In this document: positions 34,376 through 44,007 of the stretch, piece after piece
How the letters are laid out: the number at the start of each line of letters is the position of its first letter
Numbering within the stretch: position 1 is the stretch's first letter
Assembly (NCBI RefSeq): GCF_014641945.1
Contig: NZ_BMIJ01000006.1
Location: 1 to 64,000 of the forward strand
Origin: Marinobacterium zhoushanense
GTDB lineage: Bacteria > Pseudomonadota > Gammaproteobacteria > Pseudomonadales > Balneatricaceae
Direction of reading: 5' to 3'
DNA length: 64,000 nt
Translations under genes and position numbers: made by a program
Notes under the pieces: generated by a model
What the model saw: only the letters and a program-made list of their open reading frames with translations
The model's database searches: none
Told to the model about the DNA's origin: nothing

Positions 34376-35325
34376 TGACTGAACAAGTAGATATACTCGA
34401 GGCCCGTCCCAGCGCCTGGCAGCGCCTGCGTGACAGCCACCTCTGGCACAGCTTCGTCACCGACCGTGTCGCCCAGCTTAGCCTGCTGGTATTTGTGGCT
34501 TTTGCCCTGATGGCGCTGCTGGCCCCGCTGCTGGCGCCGTTCAACCCCTATGACCCGGCTCAGATCGACATTCTGAACTCCGAATTGCCGCCAAGCTGGG
34601 AGGAGGGGGGCGACCCGGCCTTCTGGCTGGGTACCGACGCCCAGGGTCGTGATCTCTGGTCCACCATTCTGTACGGCACCCGGATCTCGCTGACCATCGG
34701 GCTTTGCGCCGTGGCCCTGCAGGCAGCGCTGGGTATCGTGATCGGTCTGCTGGCCGGTTACTTCGGCGGTCGTATCGACAGCCTGCTGATGCGCTTTGCC
34801 GATGTGCAGCTGTCATTCTCGACCATGATGGTGGCGATCGTGGTGCTGGCCGTGTTCCAGGCCACCTTCGGTACCGAGCTGTATCAGCGCCTGGCGATGC
34901 TAATGCTGATCCTGGTGATCGGCATCGCCGAGTGGCCGCAGTACGCGCGTACCATCCGCGCCTCGGTGCTGGCGGAAAAGAGGAAGGAGTATGTGGACGC
35001 CGCCCGTGTTATCGGCCTGCGCCCGGCACGGATCATGTTCCGGCATATACTGCCTAATACGCTGTCGCCGATTCTGGTCATCTCCACCGTGCAGGTGGCC
35101 AACGCGATCATCTCTGAGGCGTCGCTGTCATTCCTCGGCCTGGGTATGCCGGTATCACAGCCCTCGCTCGGCTCGCTGATCTCCAGCGGTTTCGAGTACA
35201 TCTTCTCGGGCGCCTGGTGGATTACGGTGATTCCCGGCGGCGTACTGATCGCGCTGGTGCTGGTGATGAACCTGCTCGGCGATTGGCTGCGCGATGTCCT
35301 TAACCCGAAGCTGTACAAGGGGTAA
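34375..35325 (+). CDS. Peptide ABC transporter permease (DppC-like)
   Basis: A 316-aa permease with an N-terminal cytoplasmic stretch and six helices. GTDAQGRDLWSTILYGTRIS and the EAA loop (EYVDAARVIGLRPARIMF) are typical of DppC/OppC. Start set at ATG 34375 within the preceding stop; GTG 34372 is possible. Pairs with the DppB-like subunit. Confidence 0.92.
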   Translation: MTEQVDILEARPSAWQRLRDSHLWHSFVTDRVAQLSLLVFVAFALMALLAPLLAPFNPYDPAQIDILNSELPPSWEEGGDPAFWLGTDAQGRDLWSTILYGTRISLTIGLCAVALQAALGIVIGLLAGYFGGRIDSLLMRFADVQLSFSTMMVAIVVLAVFQATFGTELYQRLAMLMLILVIGIAEWPQYARTIRASVLAEKRKEYVDAARVIGLRPARIMFRHILPNTLSPILVISTVQVANAIISEASLSFLGLGMPVSQPSLGSLISSGFEYIFSGAWWITVIPGGVLIALVLVMNLLGDWLRDVLNPKLYKG

Positions 35326-35329
35326 GACG

Positions 35330-36334
35330 ATGGCACTGTTGGAAGTTAACAATCTTGAAGTCCGTTTTGGCCTGCGCAGTGGCGAGGTCAGCGCACTGCG
35401 CGATATCAATTTCACCCTTGAGCGCGGCGAGCGCCTGGGCATCGTTGGCGAGTCCGGTGCCGGCAAGTCGGTGCTCGGGTTCTCGATCCTGAACCTGTTG
35501 TCGCGCCCCGGTTATATCGCCGGCGGTGAGATCCTGTTTGAAGGGCGCAACCTGGCGGCGATGTCGGCCAGGGAACTGCGCTCGATCCGCGGCAATCGCA
35601 TCTCGATGATCTTCCAGGATCCGATGATGACGCTGAACCCGGTGCTGACCATCGGCCAGCAGATGGTCGAGTGCCTGCGCGCGCACCGTAAGATCAGCCA
35701 GCAGGATGCCAAGCGCATCGCGCTGCAGAAGCTCAAGCAGGTGTACATCCCGTCACCGGAGAAGCGCTTTGACCAGTACCCGCATGAGCTGTCCGGCGGT
35801 ATGCGTCAGCGCATCGTCATCGCCATCGGTCTGCTGATGGACCCGGATATCATAATCGCCGACGAGCCGACCACGGCACTCGACGTGACCATTCAGGCCG
35901 AGATCATGGACCTGATGCTGGAGCTGTGTGAGCGCAACAACGTGGCGCTGATTCTGATCACCCACGATCTAGGCGTGGTGTCGCAGGTGACCAAGCAGGC
36001 GATGGTGATGTATGCCGGTCGCATTATCGAGCAGGGCCCGACGCGGGAGATCATCAACGATGCCCAGCACCCCTACACCCAGGGACTGATGAACGCGCTG
36101 CCGCAGATGGCGATTCCGGGCCAGCGCCTGAACCAGATCCGCGGCTCCATGCCGCCGTTGCAGAAGATCCCGGCCGGCTGTGCGTTCAACCCCCGTTGCG
36201 AGTATGTGATGGAGGTATGCCGGAGCCAGTTGCCGGAGTTCACCAGCTCCGGCGGTTGTCGCGTGGCCTGCCATCTGGTGGCGAAGATGAAACTCGAGGA
36301 AGCCGCTGCACAGCGTGTCGAGGAGGCGAACTAA
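35330..36334 (+). CDS. Peptide ABC transporter ATP-binding protein (DppD-like)
   Basis: A 334-aa ATPase: Walker A GESGAGKS, Q-loop IFQDPMMTLNP, ABC signature LSGGMRQR, Walker B IIADEPTTALD, and the C-terminal oligopeptide-transporter extension with CAFNPRCEYVMEVC. Start at ATG 35330, 4 bases after the permease stop, rather than the upstream in-frame codon at 35294. Confidence 0.93.
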   Translation: MALLEVNNLEVRFGLRSGEVSALRDINFTLERGERLGIVGESGAGKSVLGFSILNLLSRPGYIAGGEILFEGRNLAAMSARELRSIRGNRISMIFQDPMMTLNPVLTIGQQMVECLRAHRKISQQDAKRIALQKLKQVYIPSPEKRFDQYPHELSGGMRQRIVIAIGLLMDPDIIIADEPTTALDVTIQAEIMDLMLELCERNNVALILITHDLGVVSQVTKQAMVMYAGRIIEQGPTREIINDAQHPYTQGLMNALPQMAIPGQRLNQIRGSMPPLQKIPAGCAFNPRCEYVMEVCRSQLPEFTSSGGCRVACHLVAKMKLEEAAAQRVEEAN

Positions 36335-36335
36335 G

Positions 36336-37379
36336 ATGACAACGACTGTACCGACAACTGTGACAACGGCGGCCGAATCCCTGGTACAGATCGAGAATCT
36401 GTATAAGCGCTTCTCGATCTCCGGTGATTTTCTCGAGCAGTTGAAACTGCGCGGCGGCAAGCTGGTGCGTGAGCAGGAGCATGTGCACGCGATCAACGGC
36501 GTGACGCTGGACGTGCGCAAGGGCGAGGCCCTGTGCGTGGTCGGCGAGTCCGGCTGCGGCAAGTCCACCGTGGCGCGTACCGTGATGGGGCTGCTGAGCC
36601 CGAGTGGCGGTTCGATCGGCTACCAGGGCAAACGTATCGACAACCTGAGCGATCGTCAGCTGATCCCGTACCGACGCAAGATGCAGATGATCTTCCAGAA
36701 CCCCTATGCGTCGCTGAACCCGCGCATGACCATCGCCCAAACGCTGGAGGAGCCGGTGCGTTTCCACAACCCGAAGGCGTCCGCCGCCGAGGTGCGCGAC
36801 AAGGTGTATGAGGTGATGCAGTCGGTGGGTATCGACCCGAGCTGGGGCAAGCGCTATGCCCACGAGTTTTCCGGCGGTCAGCGTCAGCGTATCAGTATCG
36901 CCCGAGCACTGGCGGTGGATCCGGAGTTTATCGTTGCCGACGAGCCGATCTCGGCGCTGGACGTGTCGATCCAGGCCCAGGTGCTGAACCTGATGATGGA
37001 CGCGCAGGAGAAGCGCAATCTGACCTACCTGTTCATCACCCACGATCTGGCCGTGGTCGAGCATTTCGGCACCCGTGTGGCGGTGATGTACCTCGGCAGT
37101 CTGTGTGAGCTGGCACCGACCAAGACCCTGTTTCCCAGCCCGCGCCACCCCTATACCCAGGCGCTGCTGTCGGCGATTCCGCGGCTGGAAACCGGCCGTC
37201 CCGGGCATATCAAGCTGAAGGGCGAGGTGCCGACGCCGGTGAATCTGCCCTCGGGCTGTGTGTTTCACGGACGCTGTCCCCACGCTGATGAGCGCTGCAA
37301 GCGGGAGATCCCGCAGCTGATCGCCACCGACGAGGGCGGTCAGGTCGCCTGCCACGCGGTTGAAGAGGGGCGGATCTGA
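36336..37379 (+). CDS. Peptide ABC transporter ATP-binding protein (DppF-like)
   Basis: A 347-aa second ATPase: Walker A GESGCGKS, signature FSGGQRQR, Walker B IVADEPISALD, and the C-terminal CVFHGRCPHADERC motif. The linker FSISGDFLEQLKLRGGKLV near the N-terminus is family-typical. GAGGAGG is placed 9 bases before ATG 36336, one base after the previous stop. Confidence 0.93.
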   Translation: MTTTVPTTVTTAAESLVQIENLYKRFSISGDFLEQLKLRGGKLVREQEHVHAINGVTLDVRKGEALCVVGESGCGKSTVARTVMGLLSPSGGSIGYQGKRIDNLSDRQLIPYRRKMQMIFQNPYASLNPRMTIAQTLEEPVRFHNPKASAAEVRDKVYEVMQSVGIDPSWGKRYAHEFSGGQRQRISIARALAVDPEFIVADEPISALDVSIQAQVLNLMMDAQEKRNLTYLFITHDLAVVEHFGTRVAVMYLGSLCELAPTKTLFPSPRHPYTQALLSAIPRLETGRPGHIKLKGEVPTPVNLPSGCVFHGRCPHADERCKREIPQLIATDEGGQVACHAVEEGRI

Positions 37380-37380
37380 G

Positions 37381-38526
37381 ATGAGCCATATACAGGTCAG
37401 CGCCGCGTTCGATAGCGGCAATATCGAGGTCGTCGATGCCAGCAGGGCGGAGGATATCCAGCTGCGTATACGCATCGACAACGGCTCGGCGTTTTTCCAA
37501 TGGTTCCACTACCGGGTACTGGGAGCAGGTGGCCAGCCGCTGCGGATGCGGTTGATCAATGCCGGCGAGGCGTCCTACCCGGGCGGCTGGGCTGGCTACC
37601 GGGCGGTAGCCTCCTATGACCGTGAGCACTGGTTCCGGGTGTCGACCCACTACGCAGACGGCGAGCTGGTGATCGAACATCAGCCGGAACACGACAGCGT
37701 CTACTATGCTTATTTCGCTCCGTACAGCCACGAGCGGCACCTGGATCTGATCGCCCGTGCCGGGCTGTCGGACATGGTGGGTATCGAGCGCCTCGGCCAG
37801 ACTCTTGATGGACGCGATATGGAGCTGCTGCGGATTGGCGAGGCGGCTCCGGGGCGCTGCGTGATCTGGGTTACGGCGCGTCAGCATCCGGGCGAAACCA
37901 TGGCGGAATGGTGTGCCGAGGGGCTGTTGACGCGGCTGCTCGACCGCCACGATGCCCAGGCCCGCCTGCTGCTGGAGCAAGCGGTGATCTATATGGTGCC
38001 GAATATGAATCCGGACGGCTCTGTGCGGGGCCATCTGCGTACCAACGCCATCGGGGCCAACCTGAACCGGGAGTGGGAGACACCGAGCCTGGAGCGTAGC
38101 CCGGAGGTGTATTGCGTGCGCCAGCGGATGGAGCAGACCGGCGTCGATCTCTATCTCGATCTGCATGGCGATGAGGTGCTGCCGTGCAACTTTATCTCGG
38201 GACAGGCCGGTGCGCCCTGGGTTGAGGCAAATATACTGGAGCAGGAGGTGCAGTTCGGACGCGATCTGCAGGCGGTGAACGCGGACTTTCAGCTTGAGCG
38301 CGGCTACCCGCCGGGCAAGTTCGGCGCCGAGACGATGACCATTGCCGCGTTTTGGGTCGGGCGCCGCTTCAGCTGTCCGGCGATGACGCTGGAGATGCCG
38401 TTTATCGATTTCGACCTGCGGCCGGATCCGCTGCAGGGCTGGTCGCCGGAACGTTCGCAGCGTCTGGGCGCGTCGCTGATCGATCCGATACTGGCCTGGC
38501 TTGGCCGCTCGCTTGATAGGTCGTAG
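37381..38526 (+). CDS. M14-type zinc carboxypeptidase (Nna1-like)
   Basis: A 381-aa protein with an N-terminal beta-sandwich domain (about 1-125) and an M14 carboxypeptidase domain. Zinc ligands are visible in TARQHPGETMAEW (H-x2-E) and in the later LYLDLHGDEVLP (His); MNPDGSVRGHLRTNAIGANL carries the substrate-binding Asn/Arg region. No signal peptide, so it acts in the cytoplasm. It begins 1 base after the ABC operon stop, so imported peptides are its likely substrates. The exact specificity is unknown. Confidence 0.86.
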   Translation: MSHIQVSAAFDSGNIEVVDASRAEDIQLRIRIDNGSAFFQWFHYRVLGAGGQPLRMRLINAGEASYPGGWAGYRAVASYDREHWFRVSTHYADGELVIEHQPEHDSVYYAYFAPYSHERHLDLIARAGLSDMVGIERLGQTLDGRDMELLRIGEAAPGRCVIWVTARQHPGETMAEWCAEGLLTRLLDRHDAQARLLLEQAVIYMVPNMNPDGSVRGHLRTNAIGANLNREWETPSLERSPEVYCVRQRMEQTGVDLYLDLHGDEVLPCNFISGQAGAPWVEANILEQEVQFGRDLQAVNADFQLERGYPPGKFGAETMTIAAFWVGRRFSCPAMTLEMPFIDFDLRPDPLQGWSPERSQRLGASLIDPILAWLGRSLDRS

Positions 38527-38534
38527 GGGGCTGC

Positions 38535-39476
38535 ATGGAGTTGCGCTGGTTGGATGACTTTATTGCGCTCGCAAGGACGCGACATTTTTCCCGCGCGGCG
38601 GATGAACGTAACTGCACCCAACCAACCCTGAGCCGGCGTATCAAGCTGCTTGAGGACGAGATGGGTGTGACGTTGATCGACCGTAATACCCTGCCGCTGT
38701 CACTGACGCCGGCCGGCGAGGTGTTTCTGGCCGGCGCCGAACAGATGAGCCGGATCGCCCGCGAGACCAAGTCCCGCTGCGGCGAGATCCGTGAGAAGCA
38801 GCTCAACCGACTGGTCTTCGCCACCACGCAGACGCTGTATCTCTGTTTCTACAACGCCTGGGTTGAGCCGTTCTCCTCCGAGCAAGGCATCGATATCGAA
38901 TTGAACCTGAAATCCACTGCCTGGGTGGGGCCCGATTTCGTCAGTGCCCTGGCGCAGGGCGAGTGCGATCTGGCACTCTGTTACTGGCACCCGGCGGTGG
39001 ACTTTTTGCGTGCGCTTGATGACGATCGCTTCGAGTCGATTACGGTCGCCGACGAGGTGTTGGTGCCGGTGACGGCGCTCGACGAGCAGGGGCATCCGCT
39101 GCACCAGTTGCCGGGCAGGGCGCGCAAACCCTTGCCCTACATCGGCTACCATGAAGGTTCCTTCGCTAGGCCAGTGATTCAGCAGTTTATCCAGCAGCAG
39201 CTGGAGCCGCCGCAACTGGTTACCATGAACGAGAACTTCCATGCCGTTAGCGTCAAGGCGATGGTCAAGGAGGGGTTCGGTCTGGGCTGGATACCCAAGC
39301 GGTTGATCGGTGACAGTCTGCGCTACAACCAGTTGGCGCTGGCCGGCGATGAGCGCTGGCATATCCCGATGCAGATACGGCTCTACCGGCTGCGTCACAA
39401 TCACAATAGCAGCCTCGATGCGCTCTGGTCGCTGATAGCGGATCAGGTCGCGGAAGGGGTCACCACAGCCCTCTAG
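38535..39476 (+). CDS. LysR-type regulator within the peptide operon
   Basis: A 313-aa LysR regulator: N-terminal winged HTH (FIALARTRHFSRAADERNCT QPTLSRRIKLL) and a substrate-binding domain. It lies 8 bp after the carboxypeptidase gene and is co-oriented rather than divergent, so it is probably made as part of the operon. Effector unknown; a peptide or amino acid is plausible from context. Confidence 0.88.
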   Translation: MELRWLDDFIALARTRHFSRAADERNCTQPTLSRRIKLLEDEMGVTLIDRNTLPLSLTPAGEVFLAGAEQMSRIARETKSRCGEIREKQLNRLVFATTQTLYLCFYNAWVEPFSSEQGIDIELNLKSTAWVGPDFVSALAQGECDLALCYWHPAVDFLRALDDDRFESITVADEVLVPVTALDEQGHPLHQLPGRARKPLPYIGYHEGSFARPVIQQFIQQQLEPPQLVTMNENFHAVSVKAMVKEGFGLGWIPKRLIGDSLRYNQLALAGDERWHIPMQIRLYRLRHNHNSSLDALWSLIADQVAEGVTTAL

Positions 39477-39494
39477 TTTGCCCAGGATGATTCA

Positions 39495-40814
39495 ATGCAG
39501 GCTCTGTTTTTCAAGCATATCGAGACACTGACGGCGCGTACCGAAAGCGCGCTGGCGACACTGGGGTTTGACGCGTTGCTGCTGGGTTCCGGTGCGGCAC
39601 CAAAACGCTTTCTCGACGACACTTACTATCCGTTCCGCACCCAGCCCGACTTCGTGCAGTGGCTGCCACAGCTGAACCAGCACCCGGGGTCCTGGCTGTT
39701 GCTGCAACCGGGGTGCAAGCCGAAGCTGTACCTGTACAGCCCCACCGACTTCTGGCATCAGACACCGGAGCTGCCGACCGGGGACTGGACGACGGCCTTT
39801 GAGATCGAGGCGTTCAGCGATGCGCAGCAGCTGCGTTCTGCATTCGCCTCCCTGTCACGGGTGGCGCTGGTGAATGCCGAGCGTCCCGACTTCGCGGCAG
39901 AAGGGTGGCAACACAACCCGCAGCCGCTGCTGGACGCGCTGCACTTCGACCGTGCGATCAAGACCGAGTGGGAGCTGCACTGCCTGCGCGAGGCCAACCG
40001 CATCGCGGTGCGTGGCCACGTCGCCGCCGAGCAGGCGTTTCGTGCCGGCGCTAGCGAGTACTGGATCCACCAGGACTATCTCGCGGCCATTGAGCATAAC
40101 GAGCGGGACCTGCCCTATGACAATATCGTCGCCCTGAATGAACATGCGGCGGTGCTGCACTACCAGTTCCAGCAGCGCCAGGCACCGAGCGTGCCGCGTA
40201 CGCTGCTACTCGACGCCGGTGCCTCGTACCAGGGCTATGCCGCCGATATTACCCGCACCCACGCCTTCGATCCGGACTCCGAATTCGGACAGCTGATCGC
40301 GGCGCTGGATGAGGCGCAGAAGGGGATACTGACGACGGTGAAGGCGGGCGTCGACTTTGTCGATCTGCACCTGGAGATGCATGCGAGGCTGGCACAGGTG
40401 CTCACCGACAGCAGGCTGGTCAATGCCAGTGTCGAGGCCCAGCTGGCGCAGGGCATTACCCGCACCTTCTTCCCCCATGGCCTCGGTCATCTGCTCGGCA
40501 TCCAGGTGCACGACGTGGGTGGCTGGCAGAGTGACTCGGCTGGCACTCTGCGCGAACCGCCAGCCGAGCACCCCTTCCTGCGTTTGACCCGGACTTTGGA
40601 GCCGGGCTTCGTGGTGACCATCGAGCCCGGCCTCTACTTCATTCCCTCGCTTTTGGCCGGGCTGCGCGCTTCAGCGGCAGGTAATACATTCGATTGGAAC
40701 CGGGTTGAGCAGCTGCAGCCCTATGGCGGAATCCGTATCGAGGACAACGTGGCGATTACCGCAGAGGGCCACGAAAACCTGACGCGGGACGCGTTTGCGC
40801 TCGTTGCGGGGTAA
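39495..40814 (+). CDS. pepQ: Xaa-Pro dipeptidase (prolidase)
   Basis: A 439-aa M24 metallopeptidase that cleaves dipeptides ending in proline. Metal ligands are seen in LLLDAGASYQGYAADITRTH (two Asp), FPHGLGHLLGIQVHDVGG (His), VTIEPGLYF (Glu) and GGIRIEDNVAIT (Glu). The N-terminal domain (about 1-160) is the prolidase-type pseudo-fold. Located 18 bp after the LysR gene, it completes a pathway from peptide import to free amino acids. Confidence 0.93.
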   Translation: MQALFFKHIETLTARTESALATLGFDALLLGSGAAPKRFLDDTYYPFRTQPDFVQWLPQLNQHPGSWLLLQPGCKPKLYLYSPTDFWHQTPELPTGDWTTAFEIEAFSDAQQLRSAFASLSRVALVNAERPDFAAEGWQHNPQPLLDALHFDRAIKTEWELHCLREANRIAVRGHVAAEQAFRAGASEYWIHQDYLAAIEHNERDLPYDNIVALNEHAAVLHYQFQQRQAPSVPRTLLLDAGASYQGYAADITRTHAFDPDSEFGQLIAALDEAQKGILTTVKAGVDFVDLHLEMHARLAQVLTDSRLVNASVEAQLAQGITRTFFPHGLGHLLGIQVHDVGGWQSDSAGTLREPPAEHPFLRLTRTLEPGFVVTIEPGLYFIPSLLAGLRASAAGNTFDWNRVEQLQPYGGIRIEDNVAITAEGHENLTRDAFALVAG

Positions 40815-40863
40815 CGCGTTAGGCGGCGACAGCTGAGTCGACGATCTCGGTAACCACCCTAGG

Positions 40864-40887
40864 GGGGCAGTAGTCGCCAACTGCCCC
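40864..40887. repeat. Hairpin after pepQ
   Basis: GGGGCAG (40864-40870) pairs with CTGCCCC (40881-40887) across a 10-base loop. No T run follows, so terminator activity is uncertain. Confidence 0.45.
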
Positions 40888-40945
40888 TGATACCAAAGGG
40901 TGCCATACTGCCTAGGTTTGTAGGTGTTGGGTTAAGAGTGCCGAT

Positions 40946-42175
40946 ATGGTGGCGGGTGACTTCACCTTTCTGGATGCCTTCCTTGTCCTGTTCTCGCTGG
41001 TCGTGGCGGCGGTCATGCTGCGTCGTCGCGTGCGCGATGCGCCGTTCTGGCGGGCCACGGTGACGCCGTTGGCGTCGATCATCGGCAGCGGCTTTCTGGT
41101 GGTGGCGCCGCTGCTGGCCCATATCGGCGGTGTCTTTGCCTCTCTGGATATCCTGATTATCGTGCTGCTATCGCTGTGGCTGGGATCGGCGATTCGCTTC
41201 AATATACTGCACGATGGGACACGTTCTGTACCGGAGGTGCGCTCGGTACGGTTGATGGAGCATCTGTCCGATCTGGCACTGGCGGCGGCGTACGTGGTCT
41301 CTGTTGCGTTCTATATCCGCCTGTTGTGTGGCTTCGTACTCACCGGTCTCGGGGTGTTCACGGTTTTTAACGCCGATGTACTTGCCACTCTGCTGCTGGT
41401 GTTCATTGGCATCTACGGCTTGCGCCGTGGCTTGAGCGGGCTGGAGCGACTCGAGGAGTACTCCGTTACGATCAAGCTGGCGATTATCGCTTCGCTGATA
41501 CTGGGACTGATCGCCCATGACTCCGACAGCGGTTACAGTCTGGCAGGGCTGGAGTCCCAAGCCACCGATCCCTGGGAGCGATTGCGGATGTTGGGCGGGA
41601 TGCTGCTGATCGTGCAGGGCTTCGAGACGTCCAAATATCTTGAGGGCTCGTATACCCCCGTCATGCGGGCACGCTCCATGTGGCTGGCGCAGATTGTGGC
41701 AGGTACAATCTATATCGTCTTCGTAGTGTTGGCGCTGCCGTTGATGGCACATTTCGCACAGGCGTCGCCCAGCGAAACCGCCATCATTGATCTGTCCCGC
41801 CATATTACGCTGATACTGCCGTTGATGCTGGTGGTGGCGGCCGCCATGAGCCAGTTCAGTGCGGCGATTGCCGATACCATCGGGGCCGGTGGTGTGGTCG
41901 AACAGGAGAGTCGTCAGCGAGTATCGGCCAAGCCCAGTTATCTGGTGATTACGCTGCTGGCCGCCACATTGATCTGGTTTACCAATATCTTCGAGGTGGT
42001 GGCGCTCGCGTCCAGGGCGTTCGCGTTCTACTACTGCCTGCAAGCGATTCAGGCGGCGCGGCTCGCCGCGGCCACCGCCTCTGGGCGCCGCCGGCGGTGG
42101 TTGATCGCGTCATATCTGGTGTTGGCGTTGTTGATGATCACCATTGTGCTGTTTGCAAAGCCGGTGGAGGACTGA
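40946..42175 (+). CDS. APC-like multi-pass membrane transporter
   Basis: A 409-aa protein with about eleven to twelve hydrophobic helices. PLASIIGSGFLVVAPLLAHI resembles the first unwound helix of APC/NSS-type transporters, and EYSVTIKLAIIASLILGLI is also permease-like. Amino acid transport is inferred from the fold and the neighbouring peptidase. The N-terminal RRRVRD loop is cytoplasmic. No strong ribosome site is seen at ATG 40946. Confidence 0.65.
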   Translation: MVAGDFTFLDAFLVLFSLVVAAVMLRRRVRDAPFWRATVTPLASIIGSGFLVVAPLLAHIGGVFASLDILIIVLLSLWLGSAIRFNILHDGTRSVPEVRSVRLMEHLSDLALAAAYVVSVAFYIRLLCGFVLTGLGVFTVFNADVLATLLLVFIGIYGLRRGLSGLERLEEYSVTIKLAIIASLILGLIAHDSDSGYSLAGLESQATDPWERLRMLGGMLLIVQGFETSKYLEGSYTPVMRARSMWLAQIVAGTIYIVFVVLALPLMAHFAQASPSETAIIDLSRHITLILPLMLVVAAAMSQFSAAIADTIGAGGVVEQESRQRVSAKPSYLVITLLAATLIWFTNIFEVVALASRAFAFYYCLQAIQAARLAAATASGRRRRWLIASYLVLALLMITIVLFAKPVED

Positions 42176-42209
42176 GTACTCAGCCCTCCCGAACCTATTC
42201 TGGGTTGCT

Positions 42210-43040
42210 TTACTCCTCGCCTTCTTCGCACCCTTCGACCTCATTCAGGCAGATATCGCCAAGTTCGGTAAAGGTGGCGTTGTCATCGGCGGTGATGGCG
42301 CCCACCTCAATCTTGGCCAGGGTGTCATCAGCCAACGTGTTCAGATATTCCGTCGGTACAGTCACGCTCATCTGGCTGGCGGGCAACCGGATCGAGAACT
42401 TCAAACCGGATCCATCCTCGGCTTCGAGTACAACCTCCCAAATGGCTATGACGACGTTTACTGGGTGCACGGGCAGAACACCGTCGTCCACCAGTGCGCT
42501 CAACTGCGCGAAGGAGCCGCAGTTGCCCAGATCATCGCCGCTGCTCCAGCTGATCAGGCCGCCTGAGTAATCGAGATTGGTCGGGGCGGCGGGAAGGGCG
42601 TAGCTCAGCTCGGTTTCGCCTTCCAGCTTTTCGCCTTCATCGCCTTTACCGATGAAGGTATAGGTTCCAGCTTGCCAGCGCTCGAGAAACTCCTCCAGTG
42701 AGACGATCTCGTCGTCGGGGTCAGCCTCTGGATCGGGCCAGCACAGCGGCTCCGAACTTTCGGCAAAGGTTTCCGTCAACTTCTGCTCAGCCAGGGCACC
42801 CTTGGCGATATCTTCAAAAACTTTCGCACCATCCGGGTTTTCCAGGCGGACGGAGTTCAGATCCTCACCGTCGATGAGGAAGTGAAAGCCGATATCGCCA
42901 TCGCTGGCATTAATTTCGATCAGCGTTTTGCACTCGCCGAAGTCACCGCAGGGCGCGGTGGCTGATACTTGGGTCGAGATGCCGAGGCATAGAGCTGTTA
43001 CCGCGGCGGGGGGTAACAGTTGGGTAGGGAAAATGGCCAT
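42210..43040 (-). CDS. Secreted acidic protein of unknown function
   Basis: A 276-aa protein with a signal peptide (about 1-28, MAIFPTQLLPPAAVTALCLG to STQVSA). The mature part is acidic, has several cysteines (CGDFGEC near the N-terminus, CLNEVEGCEEGEE at the end) and probably many beta strands. I do not recognise the family. Start at ATG 43040, preceded by a GGGGG patch; ATG 43055 is the alternative. It converges with the transporter gene. Confidence 0.65.
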   Translation of the reverse strand: MAIFPTQLLPPAAVTALCLGISTQVSATAPCGDFGECKTLIEINASDGDIGFHFLIDGEDLNSVRLENPDGAKVFEDIAKGALAEQKLTETFAESSEPLCWPDPEADPDDEIVSLEEFLERWQAGTYTFIGKGDEGEKLEGETELSYALPAAPTNLDYSGGLISWSSGDDLGNCGSFAQLSALVDDGVLPVHPVNVVIAIWEVVLEAEDGSGLKFSIRLPASQMSVTVPTEYLNTLADDTLAKIEVGAITADDNATFTELGDICLNEVEGCEEGEE

Positions 43041-43101
43041 GGGTGTATCCCCCATTTTCTATTGGCCATAAAAGTATAGTTCGCGGCAGTCCGTGCCCGT
43101 C

Positions 43102-44007
43102 TCAGCGGTTGGGGATCAAGTGCGTGAGGTGCAGCAGCTTTTTCGGATTTCGAACGATGTAGATCTCCTCGATCCGACCATCCCTGAACGCGAAACCGGT
43201 GGCCTGCAGCAGGCAGTCCTGCTCCAGTGTCAGCCAGCCCGGAGCACCGTTGATCAGCACGCGGCGGGCCCAAATCGGCTGGTTGATGCCACCGCTTTTA
43301 CGCGCGATGCCGGCAAAGAAGCGATTGATACGGTCGAGGCCGAAGATCGGACGGCGTGCCGAGATCCGGCGACCACCGCCATCGGTACGTAGAATGGCGT
43401 TGTCGGCCAGTAGCTGACTCAATACCTCGGTGTCGCCACTGCGGGAGGCGTGGAAGAACGCTTCGGACAACCGTTCACTGTCACGCTTCTCGACCTGAAA
43501 ACGGGAGCGCTCCAAGCGGATATTGTCGCGGGCACGTTTGGCCAACTGGCGGCAGGCGGCGTTGCTGCGCGACAACGTAGTCGAGATCTCGTCGAACTCC
43601 AGCTCGAACACGTCGTGCAGCAGAAACACCGCACGCTCCAGCGGTGACAGCCGCTCCAGCGCCAGCATCAGGGCAATGGAGGCGTCTCGGGACAGCTCCT
43701 CCTCCACCGAGATATCCTCCTGCAGCTCGATCAGCGGTTCCGGCAGCCAGGGACCGATATAGGTTTCCCGTTGATGCCTGGCCGACTTCAGCCGGTCGAG
43801 ACAGATCCGGCTGACCACGGTGGTGAGGTAGGCACGGGTATTATCGATATCCTGTTGCTCAGTGGAGTGCCAGCGCAGATAGGCATCCTGCACCACATCT
43901 TCCGCTTCGGCGACCGAGCCAAGCATGCGATAAGCCAGACCGCCGAGAAATCGGCGGTGGCTTTCGAACTCGGCAGCTGAATCCGGCTGTCGGGTTTCAG
44001 CACTCAT
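43102..44007 (-). CDS. ECF sigma factor with C-terminal SnoaL-like domain (SigJ/ECF41 type)
   Basis: A 301-aa ECF sigma factor: region 2 (FLGGLAYRMLGSVAEAEDVV, QDAYLRW), region 4 (LERLSPLERAVFLLHDVFEL) and a C-terminal SnoaL/NTF2-like domain (about 180-301) starting after RDSERLSEAFFHASRSGDTE. In this class the C-terminal domain replaces a separate anti-sigma factor. The start overlaps the stop of the AhpD-like gene by 4 bp, the arrangement usual for this group, which is often linked to carboxymuconolactone decarboxylase-like genes. Confidence 0.9.
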   Translation of the reverse strand: MSAETRQPDSAAEFESHRRFLGGLAYRMLGSVAEAEDVVQDAYLRWHSTEQQDIDNTRAYLTTVVSRICLDRLKSARHQRETYIGPWLPEPLIELQEDISVEEELSRDASIALMLALERLSPLERAVFLLHDVFELEFDEISTTLSRSNAACRQLAKRARDNIRLERSRFQVEKRDSERLSEAFFHASRSGDTEVLSQLLADNAILRTDGGGRRISARRPIFGLDRINRFFAGIARKSGGINQPIWARRVLINGAPGWLTLEQDCLLQATGFAFRDGRIEEIYIVRNPKKLLHLTHLIPNR

